This document shows positions 31,437 through 40,111 of a stretch of DNA of 41,390 bases, one piece after another. The position numbers and the translations under genes were made by a program. Source of the DNA: an uncultured Ruminococcus sp. (GTDB lineage: Bacteria; Bacillota; Clostridia; Oscillospirales; Acutalibacteraceae). Position 1 is the stretch's first letter, and every line of letters begins with the position of its first letter. The notes under the pieces were generated by a model, which worked only from the letters and a program-made list of their open reading frames with translations, had not been told where the DNA came from and ran no database searches. The stretch spans positions 1 through 41,390 of the forward strand of contig CACYTI010000018.1 of the NCBI GenBank assembly GCA_902777275.1, written 5' to 3'.

Positions 31437-33779
31437 ATGCAGGAAAACAAAATAAGTTTTACGGGACTTAGTGAGGAAGAGGTTCTCGCACGCGTTGAAG
31501 CGGGGCAGGTGAACACTGCGTCAACCGTAAAAACAAAATCTATCAGGCGGATTTTTTACGACAACATTTGTACAGTTTTTAACGCGATAAACGTCATTCT
31601 GTTTTTGGCTTTGCTTTTTGTCGGCTCATATAAGAATCTGCTGTTCATCGGAGTTGTTCTGGCAAACACTATCATCGGTATCGTTCAGGAGATACGTTCC
31701 AAAAAGAGCGTCGATACCCTGACTATCCTCACCGAGAGCAAGCTTGACGTGATACGCGGCGGCAAGGTCGTTCAGCTTTCAAAGGACGAGCTTGTTTTGG
31801 ACGACATCATAATTTTGTCGCGCGGAAATCAGGTGCCGGCAGACTGCGTTCTTGTTCAGGGAAGCTGCAAGGCTAACGAAAGCCTGCTAACGGGCGAGTC
31901 AAACCTGATTGAAAAGAAGATAGGTTCCGAGCTGCTTTCGGGAAGCTTTATCTCGGCGGGAACCTGCTATTGCAGGGTCAACCGCGTCGGCTCGGAAAGC
32001 TACGCCGCCAAAATCAACAACGAGGCTAAATATATTAAGAAAAACAACTCGCAGATTTTAAAGTCCTTTAAATTTATTATCAACATCTGCACCGCGGTCA
32101 TCTTCCCGGTCGGCGCGCTGCTATTTATTTTAAAATATTTTGTTCATAACACGGAATTTAAAGAAACGGTAGTGTCAACCGTCGGCGCACTTGTAGGAAT
32201 GATCCCGGGCGGAATGATCCTGCTGACAAGCACCGTGCTTGCTGTTTCGGTGATCCGTCTTTCAAAGAAAAAAGTCCTTGTTAACGAAATGTACTGCATT
32301 GAGACCCTTGCGCGCGTCGATGTGATCTGCCTTGACAAGACGGGTACGCTCACGGCGGATTCGATGAACGTGCATGAGGTGATTGATCTCAACTCCGACG
32401 ACGAAATAATAAAAAACGCCCTCGCTTCCATTGTGGCGGCGAGCGACGAGATAAACGCGACCTTGCAGGCGATAAGCGAATACACCGCCGGAATTGAGCC
32501 TGTGAAGTGCAAAAGCTTCGTTCCGTTCTCATCGGAAACCAAGTGGTCGGGAGGCTGCTTTGCAAACGGAAAGACATACATAATAGGCGCCGCCGAGTTT
32601 GTTTTTTCCGATAAGGAAAAATATCCCGAGATGTTTAAGAGGATAGACAAAATTGAGGAAACTGTCCGGATCATTGTGCTCGCTTCATCGGAGCAGCCCG
32701 TTGAGAACGGCAAGCTGCCCGGAGATTTGCAGCCGATGGCGCTTATCCTGATAAAGGATAAGCTTCGCGACAACGTATGCGAAACTGTCAATTACTTTAA
32801 GGAGCAAGGCGTTACGCTCAAGGTCATTTCGGGCGACAGCGTTAAGACGGTCAAAAATATAGCTATTGATACCGGAATAGCGGGAGCGGAAAACGCGGTC
32901 GATATGACGACTGTCAAAACCGACGAGGAGCTTTACGAGGCGGCGGAGCGCTGCAACGTTTTCGGCAGAGTAACTCCCGCGCAGAAAAAAAAGCTGGTTC
33001 TCGCGCTTAAATCTCACGGTCACAAGGTGGCTATGACGGGCGACGGCGTAAACGACGTTCTCGCTCTTAAAGAAGCCGACTGCTCGGTTGCGATGGCGTC
33101 GGGCAGCGAGGCGGCTCGAAATGTGTCGCAGCTTGTGCTTGTGAACAACGACTTTGCCTCTATGCCTCACGTTGTAGCCGAGGGCAGACGAACGATTAAC
33201 AACATAGAACGCAGTTCATCGCTTTATCTGGTGAAGACGATCTATTCGATCATTCTTGCTGTGTTCTTCATGTTCTCTCACCTGACCTATCCGTTTCAGC
33301 CGATCCAGCTCAGTCTGATAGGCGCTCTCACAATAGGCTTTCCGTCCTTTGTGCTCGCCTTGCAGCCGAATAAAAACATTGTGCGCGGCAATTTTACCTT
33401 CAATATAATCTCACGCGCCGCGCCTGCCGCATTATGCGTAGTGCTGACTGTTATTCTTACTGCCGCGCTGAGCGGAGTTTTCGGGATAACGCAGGCGGAG
33501 CTTTCGACGATCGCGGTTTATATTACCTCACTGATTTGCCTGTTGCTCATTGTCAGGCTGTCAATTCCCTTTAACCCTCTGCGCGTAGCAATGTTGGCCG
33601 TAAGCGTCATCGGTCTTTCAATAGCATTCATATTCTTCAGCAGCTTCTTTATGCTTGTGCTGCTGAGCACAAACGCGATAATAATGCTGGTGGTTTTTTC
33701 CTTGGTTATCGCTCTGCTTTTCAATGTGCTCTACAATGTTGCAGATCATTTTATTGAAAAGTTCAAACGGAAACGATAA
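31437..33779 (+). CDS. P-type cation-transporting ATPase, CtpE-like
   Basis: This 780-residue P-type ATPase has the phosphorylation motif CLDKTGTLT with Asp300, the actuator motif LLTGES, and the hinge MTGDGVNDVLALKEAD. About ten membrane helices are present. The M4 region reads GMIPGGMILLTSTVLAVSVIRL and is followed by LARVDVICLDKTG, a close match in style to cation ATPase E (CtpE). In mycobacteria CtpE is a calcium importer. The usual PEG of M4 reads PGG here. No heavy-metal-binding N-terminal domain is present. ATG 31437 has GAGG 6 bp upstream. It is a single gene, divergent from spoIVB. Confidence 0.9.
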   Translation: MQENKISFTGLSEEEVLARVEAGQVNTASTVKTKSIRRIFYDNICTVFNAINVILFLALLFVGSYKNLLFIGVVLANTIIGIVQEIRSKKSVDTLTILTESKLDVIRGGKVVQLSKDELVLDDIIILSRGNQVPADCVLVQGSCKANESLLTGESNLIEKKIGSELLSGSFISAGTCYCRVNRVGSESYAAKINNEAKYIKKNNSQILKSFKFIINICTAVIFPVGALLFILKYFVHNTEFKETVVSTVGALVGMIPGGMILLTSTVLAVSVIRLSKKKVLVNEMYCIETLARVDVICLDKTGTLTADSMNVHEVIDLNSDDEIIKNALASIVAASDEINATLQAISEYTAGIEPVKCKSFVPFSSETKWSGGCFANGKTYIIGAAEFVFSDKEKYPEMFKRIDKIEETVRIIVLASSEQPVENGKLPGDLQPMALILIKDKLRDNVCETVNYFKEQGVTLKVISGDSVKTVKNIAIDTGIAGAENAVDMTTVKTDEELYEAAERCNVFGRVTPAQKKKLVLALKSHGHKVAMTGDGVNDVLALKEADCSVAMASGSEAARNVSQLVLVNNDFASMPHVVAEGRRTINNIERSSSLYLVKTIYSIILAVFFMFSHLTYPFQPIQLSLIGALTIGFPSFVLALQPNKNIVRGNFTFNIISRAAPAALCVVLTVILTAALSGVFGITQAELSTIAVYITSLICLLLIVRLSIPFNPLRVAMLAVSVIGLSIAFIFFSSFFMLVLLSTNAIIMLVVFSLVIALLFNVLYNVADHFIEKFKRKR

Positions 33780-33817
33780 GTATAAGTACAAGAACATAAT
33801 TGAATGAAAGTCTGCAT

Positions 33818-35179
33818 ATGAAAATCAAAATCAAACCCGAAGCGAACAAAATTATTCATACTTTGCAAAAAAACGGCTTTGAGGCTTACGCCGTCGGCGG
33901 CTGTGTGCGCAACGCGGTAATGGGCATTGAGGCGAAGGACTGGGATATCTGTACCGACGCGACGCCCGACCGCATGAAGCAAATATTCAGCGGTTACAAG
34001 ACCGTTGACTTCGGCTTGAAGCACGGCACCCTCGCGGTGATTTCGGGCGGTGAAAAATTTGAGGTGACGACTTACCGCATAGACGGGACTTACTCCGACA
34101 ACCGCCACCCCGAGAATGTAACGTTCACCGATGATCTTACGCTTGATTTGTCACGCCGTGATTTTACCTGCAACGCGATGGCGTACAACGACGAGGACGG
34201 CTTGGCAGACCCATTCGGCGGAGTGAAAGATATAAAGCGAGGCTTGCTGCGCTGTGTGGGAAACCCCGACAACCGCTTTAACGAGGACGCTTTGAGGATT
34301 TTGCGAGGACTGCGATTCGCTTCTGTTTACGGCTTTGCTCCCGAAAGAAAAACCTCGGAAGCGATAAAAAGAAACGCGTATCTGTTGAACAGGATAGCGG
34401 GGGAGAGGATACACACCGAGCTTGACAGGATCCTCTGCGGAAATAATGCTGAGGCGGTTCTGAGAGAGTACCGCGAGGTTTTTGCCGTGGTAGTTCCCGG
34501 GCTGAGCGAGACCTTTGACTTTCCGCAGCGCACACCGCACCACAGGTACGATGTGTGGGAGCACATCGTTCACTCTGTCGGAAAAATCGAGCCTGACGCC
34601 GTTCTGAGAATGACGATGCTGCTCCACGACATAGGAAAGCCGCGTGCGTGTACCGTTGACCGTTACGGCGCTAATCATTTTAAGGGGCACCCGGTAATCA
34701 GCACGGAAATGGCGCGAAATATTCTGAGCCGCCTGAAATACTCAAACGAATTCTCGTCGGAATGTCTGCTGCTCATAGAATACCACGATGTGCGATACAG
34801 CGGCTCTCAAAAACAGATAAAACGGCTGCTTAATAAAATAGGCGAACGTGAAATGCGCCGCTTGTTCAAGGTTCAGCGAGCCGACACACTGGCGCAGTCC
34901 GATTATCTGAGAAGAGAAAAGCTCGGCAGCATAGAAACCGCCCGAGCTCAGCTTGATGAAATAATAGCGAATGAAAAGTGCTTCTCGCTAAAGCAGCTTG
35001 AAATAAAAGGCGGCGACTTGATCGGAATGGGGATCCCGAAGGGGGAGAGGATAGGAACGATCCTAAACACCCTGCTCGACGAGGTCATAGACGAAAAAAT
35101 CCCGAATAAAAAAGATGTTCTTATAAAAAGGGCGAAAGAGATCGGGGCTGAGGCGAAAAGTGACGCCCTATCCGGTTAA
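33818..35179 (+). CDS. cca: CCA tRNA nucleotidyltransferase with HD domain
   Basis: This 453-residue class II nucleotidyltransferase adds or repairs the 3' CCA end of tRNA. The head domain has GGCVRNAVMG and the catalytic DWDICTDA. The next motifs are RRDFTCNAMAYN and the ERIHTEL neck region. An HD domain (MLLHDIGKP) follows in the C-terminal half, as in the longer bacterial form with phosphohydrolase activity. ATG 33818 is preferred over TTG 33800, though neither has a strong ribosome binding site. It is probably read from the same strand as the P-type ATPase gene, 38 bp upstream. Confidence 0.93.
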   Translation: MKIKIKPEANKIIHTLQKNGFEAYAVGGCVRNAVMGIEAKDWDICTDATPDRMKQIFSGYKTVDFGLKHGTLAVISGGEKFEVTTYRIDGTYSDNRHPENVTFTDDLTLDLSRRDFTCNAMAYNDEDGLADPFGGVKDIKRGLLRCVGNPDNRFNEDALRILRGLRFASVYGFAPERKTSEAIKRNAYLLNRIAGERIHTELDRILCGNNAEAVLREYREVFAVVVPGLSETFDFPQRTPHHRYDVWEHIVHSVGKIEPDAVLRMTMLLHDIGKPRACTVDRYGANHFKGHPVISTEMARNILSRLKYSNEFSSECLLLIEYHDVRYSGSQKQIKRLLNKIGEREMRRLFKVQRADTLAQSDYLRREKLGSIETARAQLDEIIANEKCFSLKQLEIKGGDLIGMGIPKGERIGTILNTLLDEVIDEKIPNKKDVLIKRAKEIGAEAKSDALSG

Positions 35180-35185
35180 AAAACA

Positions 35186-35233
35186 CCTTCCTTTAATTTC
35201 TGCGTTGAAACCCGGAATTGAAGGAAGGGTTTT
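35186..35233 (+). terminator. Rho-independent terminator of the cca gene
   Basis: CCTTCCTT (35186-35193) pairs with AAGGAAGG (35221-35228), extended by AATT pairs, and is followed by GTTTTGCTT. The rest of the gap to 35369 shows no other clear signal. Confidence 0.8.
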
Positions 35234-35369
35234 GCTTATTAAATCCGGAAAAGATGTATTAATACTAAATACTTATCTTCAAATAAAACCCTTTAACATC
35301 TGTTAAAACGATTTAACTGAAATAAGATAATTAGCGACAGTTTCTGTGCCGTGAAGCTTTGTCACATTT

Positions 35370-35399
35370 TTGCATATAAAAAATAAAATGTGCTATAAT
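35370..35399 (+). promoter_or_regulatory. promoter of the XRE regulator gene
   Basis: TTGCAT (35370-35375) and TATAAT (35394-35399) are spaced by 18 bp, with the start codon 30 bp further on. Confidence 0.65.
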
Positions 35400-35429
35400 A
35401 GAACTAAATCAGCACGGGAGTGATGTTTT

Positions 35430-35798
35430 ATGCCAAAAAGAAAATGCGGTTCGGTAGACGCTTCTTTGGGCCGAAATCTGGCGTATTTCAGAAAGCTTGC
35501 GGGTCTTACCCAACAGCAGGTCGCGGAAAAGCTAAATCTGAATCGCACAACTTACACTAAATATGAAACAGGAGCCTCGGAGCCGAGCATTGAGATATTA
35601 AAGCAAATAGCGGTTATTTTAAAAGTTGACGTCGCATCTATCCTCGCCGATGATAATACCGCCACTGTCAACGATGCTCAAAGCGACGACCTTCAAGGCT
35701 TTGAACCGGAGCTGCGCAACCTTATCATCAATTACAGAGCGCTGGCGCGCGACGACAGGGAAGAGGTTTTCAAGCTTATTAATCAATTGAACGTTTGA
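35430..35798 (+). CDS. XRE family helix-turn-helix transcriptional regulator
   Basis: This 122-residue protein has one Cro/C1-type HTH domain at about residues 13-70 (LAYFRKLAGLTQQQVAEKL and NRTTYTKYETGASEPSIEIL) and a short helical C-terminus (RDDREEVFKLINQL). No sensor domain is visible. GGGAG lies 7-8 bp before the ATG. It is a single gene between cca and rpsO, and the targets are unknown. Confidence 0.9.
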   Translation: MPKRKCGSVDASLGRNLAYFRKLAGLTQQQVAEKLNLNRTTYTKYETGASEPSIEILKQIAVILKVDVASILADDNTATVNDAQSDDLQGFEPELRNLIINYRALARDDREEVFKLINQLNV

Positions 35799-35847
35799 CT
35801 TTTGCTTTCGGTTTAAAGGCTGAATAAAAAATATTCCGAAAAAATTC

Positions 35848-35876
35848 TTTACAAAGGCATATTTATATGATATAAT
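35848..35876 (+). promoter_or_regulatory. promoter of the rpsO-pnp unit
   Basis: TTTACA (35848-35853) and TATAAT (35871-35876) are spaced by 17 bp. Transcription would start near 35883. Confidence 0.75.
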
Positions 35877-35882
35877 CTAACA

Positions 35883-35979
35883 GTTGACCTAAGCCACGGA
35901 TTTGGGGATAAGCCGCTATGCGGAGTTTCACAGCCTTTTTCTGAGACTTGGGCGAATAAAATAAAAGGTGGAATAGAAA
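35883..35979 (+). promoter_or_regulatory. structured leader of rpsO, candidate S15 autoregulatory site
   Basis: The ~97-nt leader can form an enclosing stem (CCTAAG 35888-35893 with CTTGGG 35947-35952) around an internal hairpin (CCGC 35913-35916 with GCGG 35920-35923). Multi-helix leaders before rpsO are known binding sites for S15 in several Firmicutes. I cannot match it to a named leader class by eye. AGGTGG follows as the ribosome binding site. Confidence 0.45.
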
Positions 35980-36243
35980 ATGTTAAAAGAAGAAAAACAA
36001 GCTATAATGGCTGAATACGCCATTCACGAAGGCGACACGGGTTCACCCGAGGTTCAGATTGCGCTTCTCACAAAGAGGATCAACGATCTCACCGAGCATC
36101 TCAAGATCCACAAGAAGGATCACCACAGCAGACGTGGCCTTTTAATGATGGTTGGTCAGAGAAGAAGCCTTCTCAACTACCTCAAGAAGGTAGACATCGA
36201 GAGATACCGCTCCATTATCGGCAGACTCGGAATCCGTAAGTAA
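35980..36243 (+). CDS. rpsO: 30S ribosomal protein S15
   Basis: This 87-residue protein has the standard length and sequence of bacterial S15 ([39 protein letters not shown] and LLNYLKKVD). It binds the central domain of 16S rRNA early in small-subunit assembly and bridges to 23S rRNA. The gene precedes pnp, as in many bacteria. A hairpin (36258-36287) follows the stop codon. Confidence 0.98.
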   Translation: MLKEEKQAIMAEYAIHEGDTGSPEVQIALLTKRINDLTEHLKIHKKDHHSRRGLLMMVGQRRSLLNYLKKVDIERYRSIIGRLGIRK

Positions 36244-36255
36244 TTTTGAATCAAT

Positions 36256-36287
36256 CGGGGCAAGCAGGGTCAAATCCCGCTTGCCCT
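36256..36287 (+). terminator. strong hairpin after rpsO, weak T-tract
   Basis: GGGCAAGC and GCTTGCCC pair, with an inner GGG/CCC, giving a stem of about 11 bp. The bases after it (TAAATTCC) are poor in T, so it is more likely a partial terminator or an mRNA 3'-end stabiliser that lets some transcription continue to pnp. Confidence 0.5.
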
Positions 36288-36313
36288 AAATTCCATTAAA
36301 GAAAAATGGTAAT

Positions 36314-36405
36314 AACGGGATTTAGCTGCTGTTTTTTAGCGGTAAAACGAGCGGGTGCTCCGCCGCCTGTTGGTTTTATTGCTAAATCAGCGTTAAAATC
36401 CCGTT
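36314..36405 (+). promoter_or_regulatory. long bipartite hairpin in the rpsO-pnp spacer
   Basis: AACGGGATTT (36314-36323) pairs with AAATCCCGTT (36396-36405). GCTG and CAGC continue the stem. TTAGCGGTAAAAC (36337-36349) pairs along 13 bases with GTTTTATTGCTAA (36373-36385). An inner GAGC-loop-GCTC (36349-36360) lies near the tip. The stem is about 27 pairs in all. It could be an RNase III target controlling pnp, or a small inverted-repeat element. Confidence 0.55.
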
Positions 36406-36431
36406 TTCATACACCGGGCGCGTCGGTGGGT

Positions 36432-36478
36432 GGCGGCGGGCACTTTTGTCCGCCTTTGGAATCGTCCGAATTTTTTAA
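36432..36478 (+). terminator. tandem hairpins with T-run ahead of pnp (candidate attenuator)
   Basis: An 8-bp GC-rich hairpin (GGCGGGCA...TGTCCGCC) is followed by a smaller one (TTTGGA-ATCG-TCCGAA) and six T residues. No clear promoter lies between this and pnp, so full termination would silence pnp; partial or regulated termination is likely. Confidence 0.5.
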
Positions 36479-36482
36479 GCGT

Positions 36483-36555
36483 TCATCAACGGCGGAATGA
36501 AGAAGCTTCATATCGAAAAAGTGCCTGTATGCCCTCCCGCTCATCAACGGCGGAA
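36483..36555 (+). repeat. direct repeat of a 15-mer in the pnp leader
   Basis: TCATCAACGGCGGAA occurs at 36483-36497 and again at 36541-36555, 58 bp apart. A shorter repeat (AGAAGTATTA twice) follows at about 36560-36579. Their purpose is unknown. Confidence 0.7.
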
Positions 36556-36608
36556 CAGAGAAGTATTAGAGAAGTATTAAAGTAAATCAAGTATGAAAGG
36601 ATTTTAGC

Positions 36609-38816
36609 ATGAACAAATTTATGACATTTGACAAGTACAGAGTATTTGAAACCGAATTTGCCGGACGTCCCCTTAAGGTGGAAACAGGCAAAATGACTCA
36701 GCTCGCAAACGGAGCCTGTCTTGTAACCTATGGCGATACGACCGTACATTGCGCCGTAACAGCCTCCGCGAAGCCCAGAGAGGGCGTCGATTTCTTCCCC
36801 CTCTCCGTTGATTATGAGGAAAAAATGTACTCCGTGGGCAGGATCCCCGGCTCTTATCTCAAAAGAGAGGGCAGACCCACCGAGCACGCGATCCTCACAG
36901 GCCGTGTGATCGACCGCCCCATCCGTCCGCTTTTCGACAAAAGTATGCGCAACGATGTTTCGATCGTCTGCACCGTTATGAGCGTGGATCCCGACTGCCA
37001 GCCTGAGATCATCGCAATGATTGGCGCTTCGATCGCTATCTCAATTTCCGATATTCCGTGGAACGGACCGATTTCCGGCTGCTCCGTCGGCATGGTTGAC
37101 GGCGAGTTTGTAATCAATCCCACCGAGGCGCAGAGAAAGGTGAGCAAAATGGCTACCACCGTCGCCTCAACATCCGACAGGATCGCCATGATCGAAGCGG
37201 GCGCAGACTGCGTTTCCGACGAGGAAATGTACAACGCGATCATGTTCGGTCACGAGGCTAATCAGAAGATCATCAACTTTATAAATGAAATCAAGGCAGA
37301 AATCGGCAAGCCCAAGTTTGAGTTTGTAAGCCTTGAGCCGGACCACGATATGTTCGAGTCTATCAAGGCTTTTGCCGAGGAGGATGTTAAAATCGCCCTC
37401 GATACCGACGACAAAACTGTCCGTGACGAAAGACTCAAGCCGATTTATGAGGCTGTTCACGCGAAATTTGACGAAATCTATCCCGATAGCGAAGCGATGA
37501 TCGACGAGTGTCTGTACAAGACTCAGAAGTTCATCGTCCGCCGCTGGCTCCTTGACGAGCAGAAGCGCGTTGACGGAAGAGGCATGGACGATATCCGTCC
37601 GCTCGCGAGCGAGGTCGCGGTGCTGCCCAGAGTTCACGGCTCGGGTATGTTCACCAGAGGTCAGACACAGGTTCTCACCGTTGCTACTCTCGGCTCCGTC
37701 GGCGACAAGCAGCTCCTTGACGGCATCGACGGCGAGACTGAAAAGAGGTATATCCACCACTATAACTTCCCCAGCTATTCGGTAGGCGAAACCAAGCCCA
37801 GCCGCGGTCCCGGCAGACGTGAGATCGGTCACGGCGCACTTGCCGAGCGCGCTCTGCTGCCCGTTATCCCTTCGGTTGAGGACTTCCCCTACGCACTCAG
37901 ACTTGTTTCCGAGGTTCTTTCCTCCAACGGCTCCACCTCGCAGGGCTCGATCTGCGGCTCCACACTCGCTCTTATGGATGCAGGCGTGCCGATCAAGGCT
38001 CCCGTCGCGGGTATTTCCTGCGGTCTTATCACCGAGGGCGAGCGCTGGATGACAATGGTCGATATCCAGGGTCTTGAAGATTTCTTCGGCGACATGGACT
38101 TCAAGGTTGCCGGTACTCACGAGGGTATTACAGCTATTCAGATGGACCTCAAAATCAGCGGTCTTACTCCCGAAATGGTCAAGGAAGCGCTTGAAAAGAC
38201 ACACAAGGCGCGTTTGTTCATTCTCGATGAGGTAATGCTCAAGGCTATCGCCGAGCCGCGTCCCGAGCTTTCTCCCTACGCTCCCAAGATGTTCACCACC
38301 ACTATCCCCGCAGACAAAATCAGCGAGGTCATCGGCAAGAGCGGCAAGGTCATCAAGGAGATCCAGGCTGAGTGCGAGGTCAAGATCGACATTGAGGAAG
38401 AGGGCGAGATCGGTCAGGTATTTGTTGCCGGTCTTGATACCGACAAGTGCCAGCGCGCTATTGATATCATTCAGACTATTGCCAGCGACCCCGAGCCCGG
38501 CGCTATGTATCTCGGCAAGGTAACAAGGATCATGGACTTCGGCGCGTTCGTAGAGATCGCTCCCGGAAAGGAAGGACTCGTTCACGTTTCGCAGCTTGAC
38601 GTCAAGCGCACCGAGAACGTCACCGATGTTGTCAATGTTGGCGATATTATCCGCGTTATGGTTACCGAGATCGACGACAAGGGCAGACTCAACCTGAGCC
38701 GCCGTCAGGTGCTTATTGATGTTGACGGTCTGACTCCCGAGGACAGCGGGGATGAAAAGTCAAGACGTCCGCGCAGACCCGGCGGAAACGACCGCAGAAG
38801 AGGCGGCAGACGTTAA
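36609..38816 (+). CDS. pnp: polyribonucleotide nucleotidyltransferase (PNPase)
   Basis: This 735-residue phosphorolytic 3'-5' exoribonuclease has two RNase PH-like domains (about 10-230 and 310-540, with FTRGQTQVLTVATLG and the GSTSQGSICGSTLALMDAGVP region). They are joined by an alpha-helical domain. A KH domain follows (VIGKSGKVIKEIQAE), then an S1 domain (GKVTRIMDFGAFVEIAPGKEGLVHVSQL) and an Arg-rich tail (RRPGGNDRRRGGRR). It degrades and tails mRNA in the cytoplasm. Its leader is rich in structure, fitting the post-transcriptional autoregulation known for PNPase in other bacteria. It follows rpsO, a common pairing. Confidence 0.97.
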   Translation: MNKFMTFDKYRVFETEFAGRPLKVETGKMTQLANGACLVTYGDTTVHCAVTASAKPREGVDFFPLSVDYEEKMYSVGRIPGSYLKREGRPTEHAILTGRVIDRPIRPLFDKSMRNDVSIVCTVMSVDPDCQPEIIAMIGASIAISISDIPWNGPISGCSVGMVDGEFVINPTEAQRKVSKMATTVASTSDRIAMIEAGADCVSDEEMYNAIMFGHEANQKIINFINEIKAEIGKPKFEFVSLEPDHDMFESIKAFAEEDVKIALDTDDKTVRDERLKPIYEAVHAKFDEIYPDSEAMIDECLYKTQKFIVRRWLLDEQKRVDGRGMDDIRPLASEVAVLPRVHGSGMFTRGQTQVLTVATLGSVGDKQLLDGIDGETEKRYIHHYNFPSYSVGETKPSRGPGRREIGHGALAERALLPVIPSVEDFPYALRLVSEVLSSNGSTSQGSICGSTLALMDAGVPIKAPVAGISCGLITEGERWMTMVDIQGLEDFFGDMDFKVAGTHEGITAIQMDLKISGLTPEMVKEALEKTHKARLFILDEVMLKAIAEPRPELSPYAPKMFTTTIPADKISEVIGKSGKVIKEIQAECEVKIDIEEEGEIGQVFVAGLDTDKCQRAIDIIQTIASDPEPGAMYLGKVTRIMDFGAFVEIAPGKEGLVHVSQLDVKRTENVTDVVNVGDIIRVMVTEIDDKGRLNLSRRQVLIDVDGLTPEDSGDEKSRRPRRPGGNDRRRGGRR

Positions 38817-38887
38817 GAGAGTTTTATCGTCCGTCAAAAGCGGAATGAAAAGCTTACAGCTTACAATGAATATAATAATTATATAGA

Positions 38888-38924
38888 TTACAGCGGCTAT
38901 GCGAAAAACACATAGCCGCTGTAA
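38888..38924. terminator. perfect 14-bp hairpin between convergent genes
   Basis: TTACAGCGGCTATG (38888-38901) pairs with CATAGCCGCTGTAA (38911-38924). T-tracts are poor on both sides, but its position between the ends of pnp and the aminotransferase gene suggests a shared 3' end. Confidence 0.6.
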
Positions 38925-38958
38925 AAATATAGGAGAAAACAATGAAAAATGTGTATAA

Positions 38959-39984
38959 TCAGCAGATTTCTTTGATCCAGCCCTCGGGAGCTTCGATTCT
39001 GCCCATTTGGATTCCGGTGAGAGTTTCGTAGAGCTTTTTGGTAACAGGACCCATTTCATCCATGCCGCTCGGGAAGCAGATTTCGTTTCCGTGGTCGTAG
39101 ATTTTGCCGACGGGAGAGATGACCGCAGCCGTGCCGCAAAGACCGCACTCCGCAAAGTCCTTGACCTCTTCAAAGTAAACCTCGCGCTGCTCAACCTCAA
39201 GACCGAGATAATGCTCGGCTACGTACATGAGCGAACGGCGAGTGATAGAGGGGAGAATGCTGTCGGACTTGGGTGTAACGACCTTGCCGTCCTTTGTAAC
39301 GAACAGGAAGTTGGCTCCGCCTGTTTCCTCAACCTTTGTGCGTGTTGCCGCGTCGAGATACATATTTTCGTCAAAGCCCTCTTCGTGCGCGGTTACGATA
39401 GCGTGCAGGCTCATGGCGTAGTTAAGACCCGCCTTAATATGACCCGTGCCGTGGGGAGCAGCTCTGTCAAAATCGGATACTTTGATTGTTATGGGCTTTG
39501 CGCCGCCCTTGAAGTAAGGACCAACGGGCGTCGCGAAAAGGCGGAACTGATATTCGTCGGATGGCTTTACGCCGATGACGGGGCCGCAGCCGAAGATGAA
39601 CGGACGCAGATAAAGCGTTGCGCCTGTGCCGTAGGGAGGCACATAGTCGGCGTTAGCCTTAACGACCTCTTCAACAGCCTCAAGGAATCTCTCCTGCGGA
39701 AAAGCTGGGATCTCGATGCGCTTTGCGCTGTCCTCAAGACGCGACGCGTTGAGATCGGGACGGAAAACAACGATTTTGCCGTCAACAGTAGTGTAAGCCT
39801 TCAAGCCTTCAAAAACCGTTTGGGCATACTGGAGAACGCCCGCGCACTCGCTCATTGTAATGGTTGTTTCGGTCGTCATTCTGCCTTCGCCCCACTTGCC
39901 GTCCTTGTATTCGGCAAAGTAGCGCTCACCTATGGGCATATAGCCAAAACCGATATTTGACCAGTCAATGTTTTGTTTTGCCAT
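38959..39984 (-). CDS. ilvE: branched-chain amino acid aminotransferase
   Basis: This 341-residue class IV PLP enzyme exchanges amino groups between glutamate and the 2-keto acids of Leu, Ile and Val. The PLP lysine is Lys184 in GHIKAGLNYA. Other family landmarks are FEGLKAYTTVDGKIVVFRPDLNASRL, the ETGGANFLFV segment, and ECGLCGTAAVISPVG near the C-terminus. The size is that of the long, mitochondrial/Bacillus-type BCAT. AAGGAG lies 8 bp before the ATG. No T-box or leader peptide is visible in the short 5' region. Confidence 0.95.
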   Translation of the reverse strand: MAKQNIDWSNIGFGYMPIGERYFAEYKDGKWGEGRMTTETTITMSECAGVLQYAQTVFEGLKAYTTVDGKIVVFRPDLNASRLEDSAKRIEIPAFPQERFLEAVEEVVKANADYVPPYGTGATLYLRPFIFGCGPVIGVKPSDEYQFRLFATPVGPYFKGGAKPITIKVSDFDRAAPHGTGHIKAGLNYAMSLHAIVTAHEEGFDENMYLDAATRTKVEETGGANFLFVTKDGKVVTPKSDSILPSITRRSLMYVAEHYLGLEVEQREVYFEEVKDFAECGLCGTAAVISPVGKIYDHGNEICFPSGMDEMGPVTKKLYETLTGIQMGRIEAPEGWIKEIC

Positions 39985-40111
39985 ATATATTACTCCTTAA
40001 AATGAATTAAAATCTACCAAATTATATTTTATCACTTTATTTTCTTACTATAATTCCATATTGGAAATATGATAAGATAAATGAATTATATAATAATATT
40101 GGGTGTTGATT

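Noticed and set aside
37167-38585. Long minus-strand frame (472 codons) opposite pnp
   Set aside because: It is antisense to the clearly conserved PNPase coding sequence and has no recognisable domain. Such frames arise from codon bias.
39007-39960. Plus-strand frame (317 codons) opposite ilvE
   Set aside because: It is antisense to a strongly conserved aminotransferase and has no motif or ribosome binding site.
39985-40111. T-box or CodY control of ilvE
   Set aside because: The leader is too short for a T-box and no CodY-like palindrome is visible. A small TTCCA/TGGAA inverted repeat at 40054-40066 is too short to interpret.
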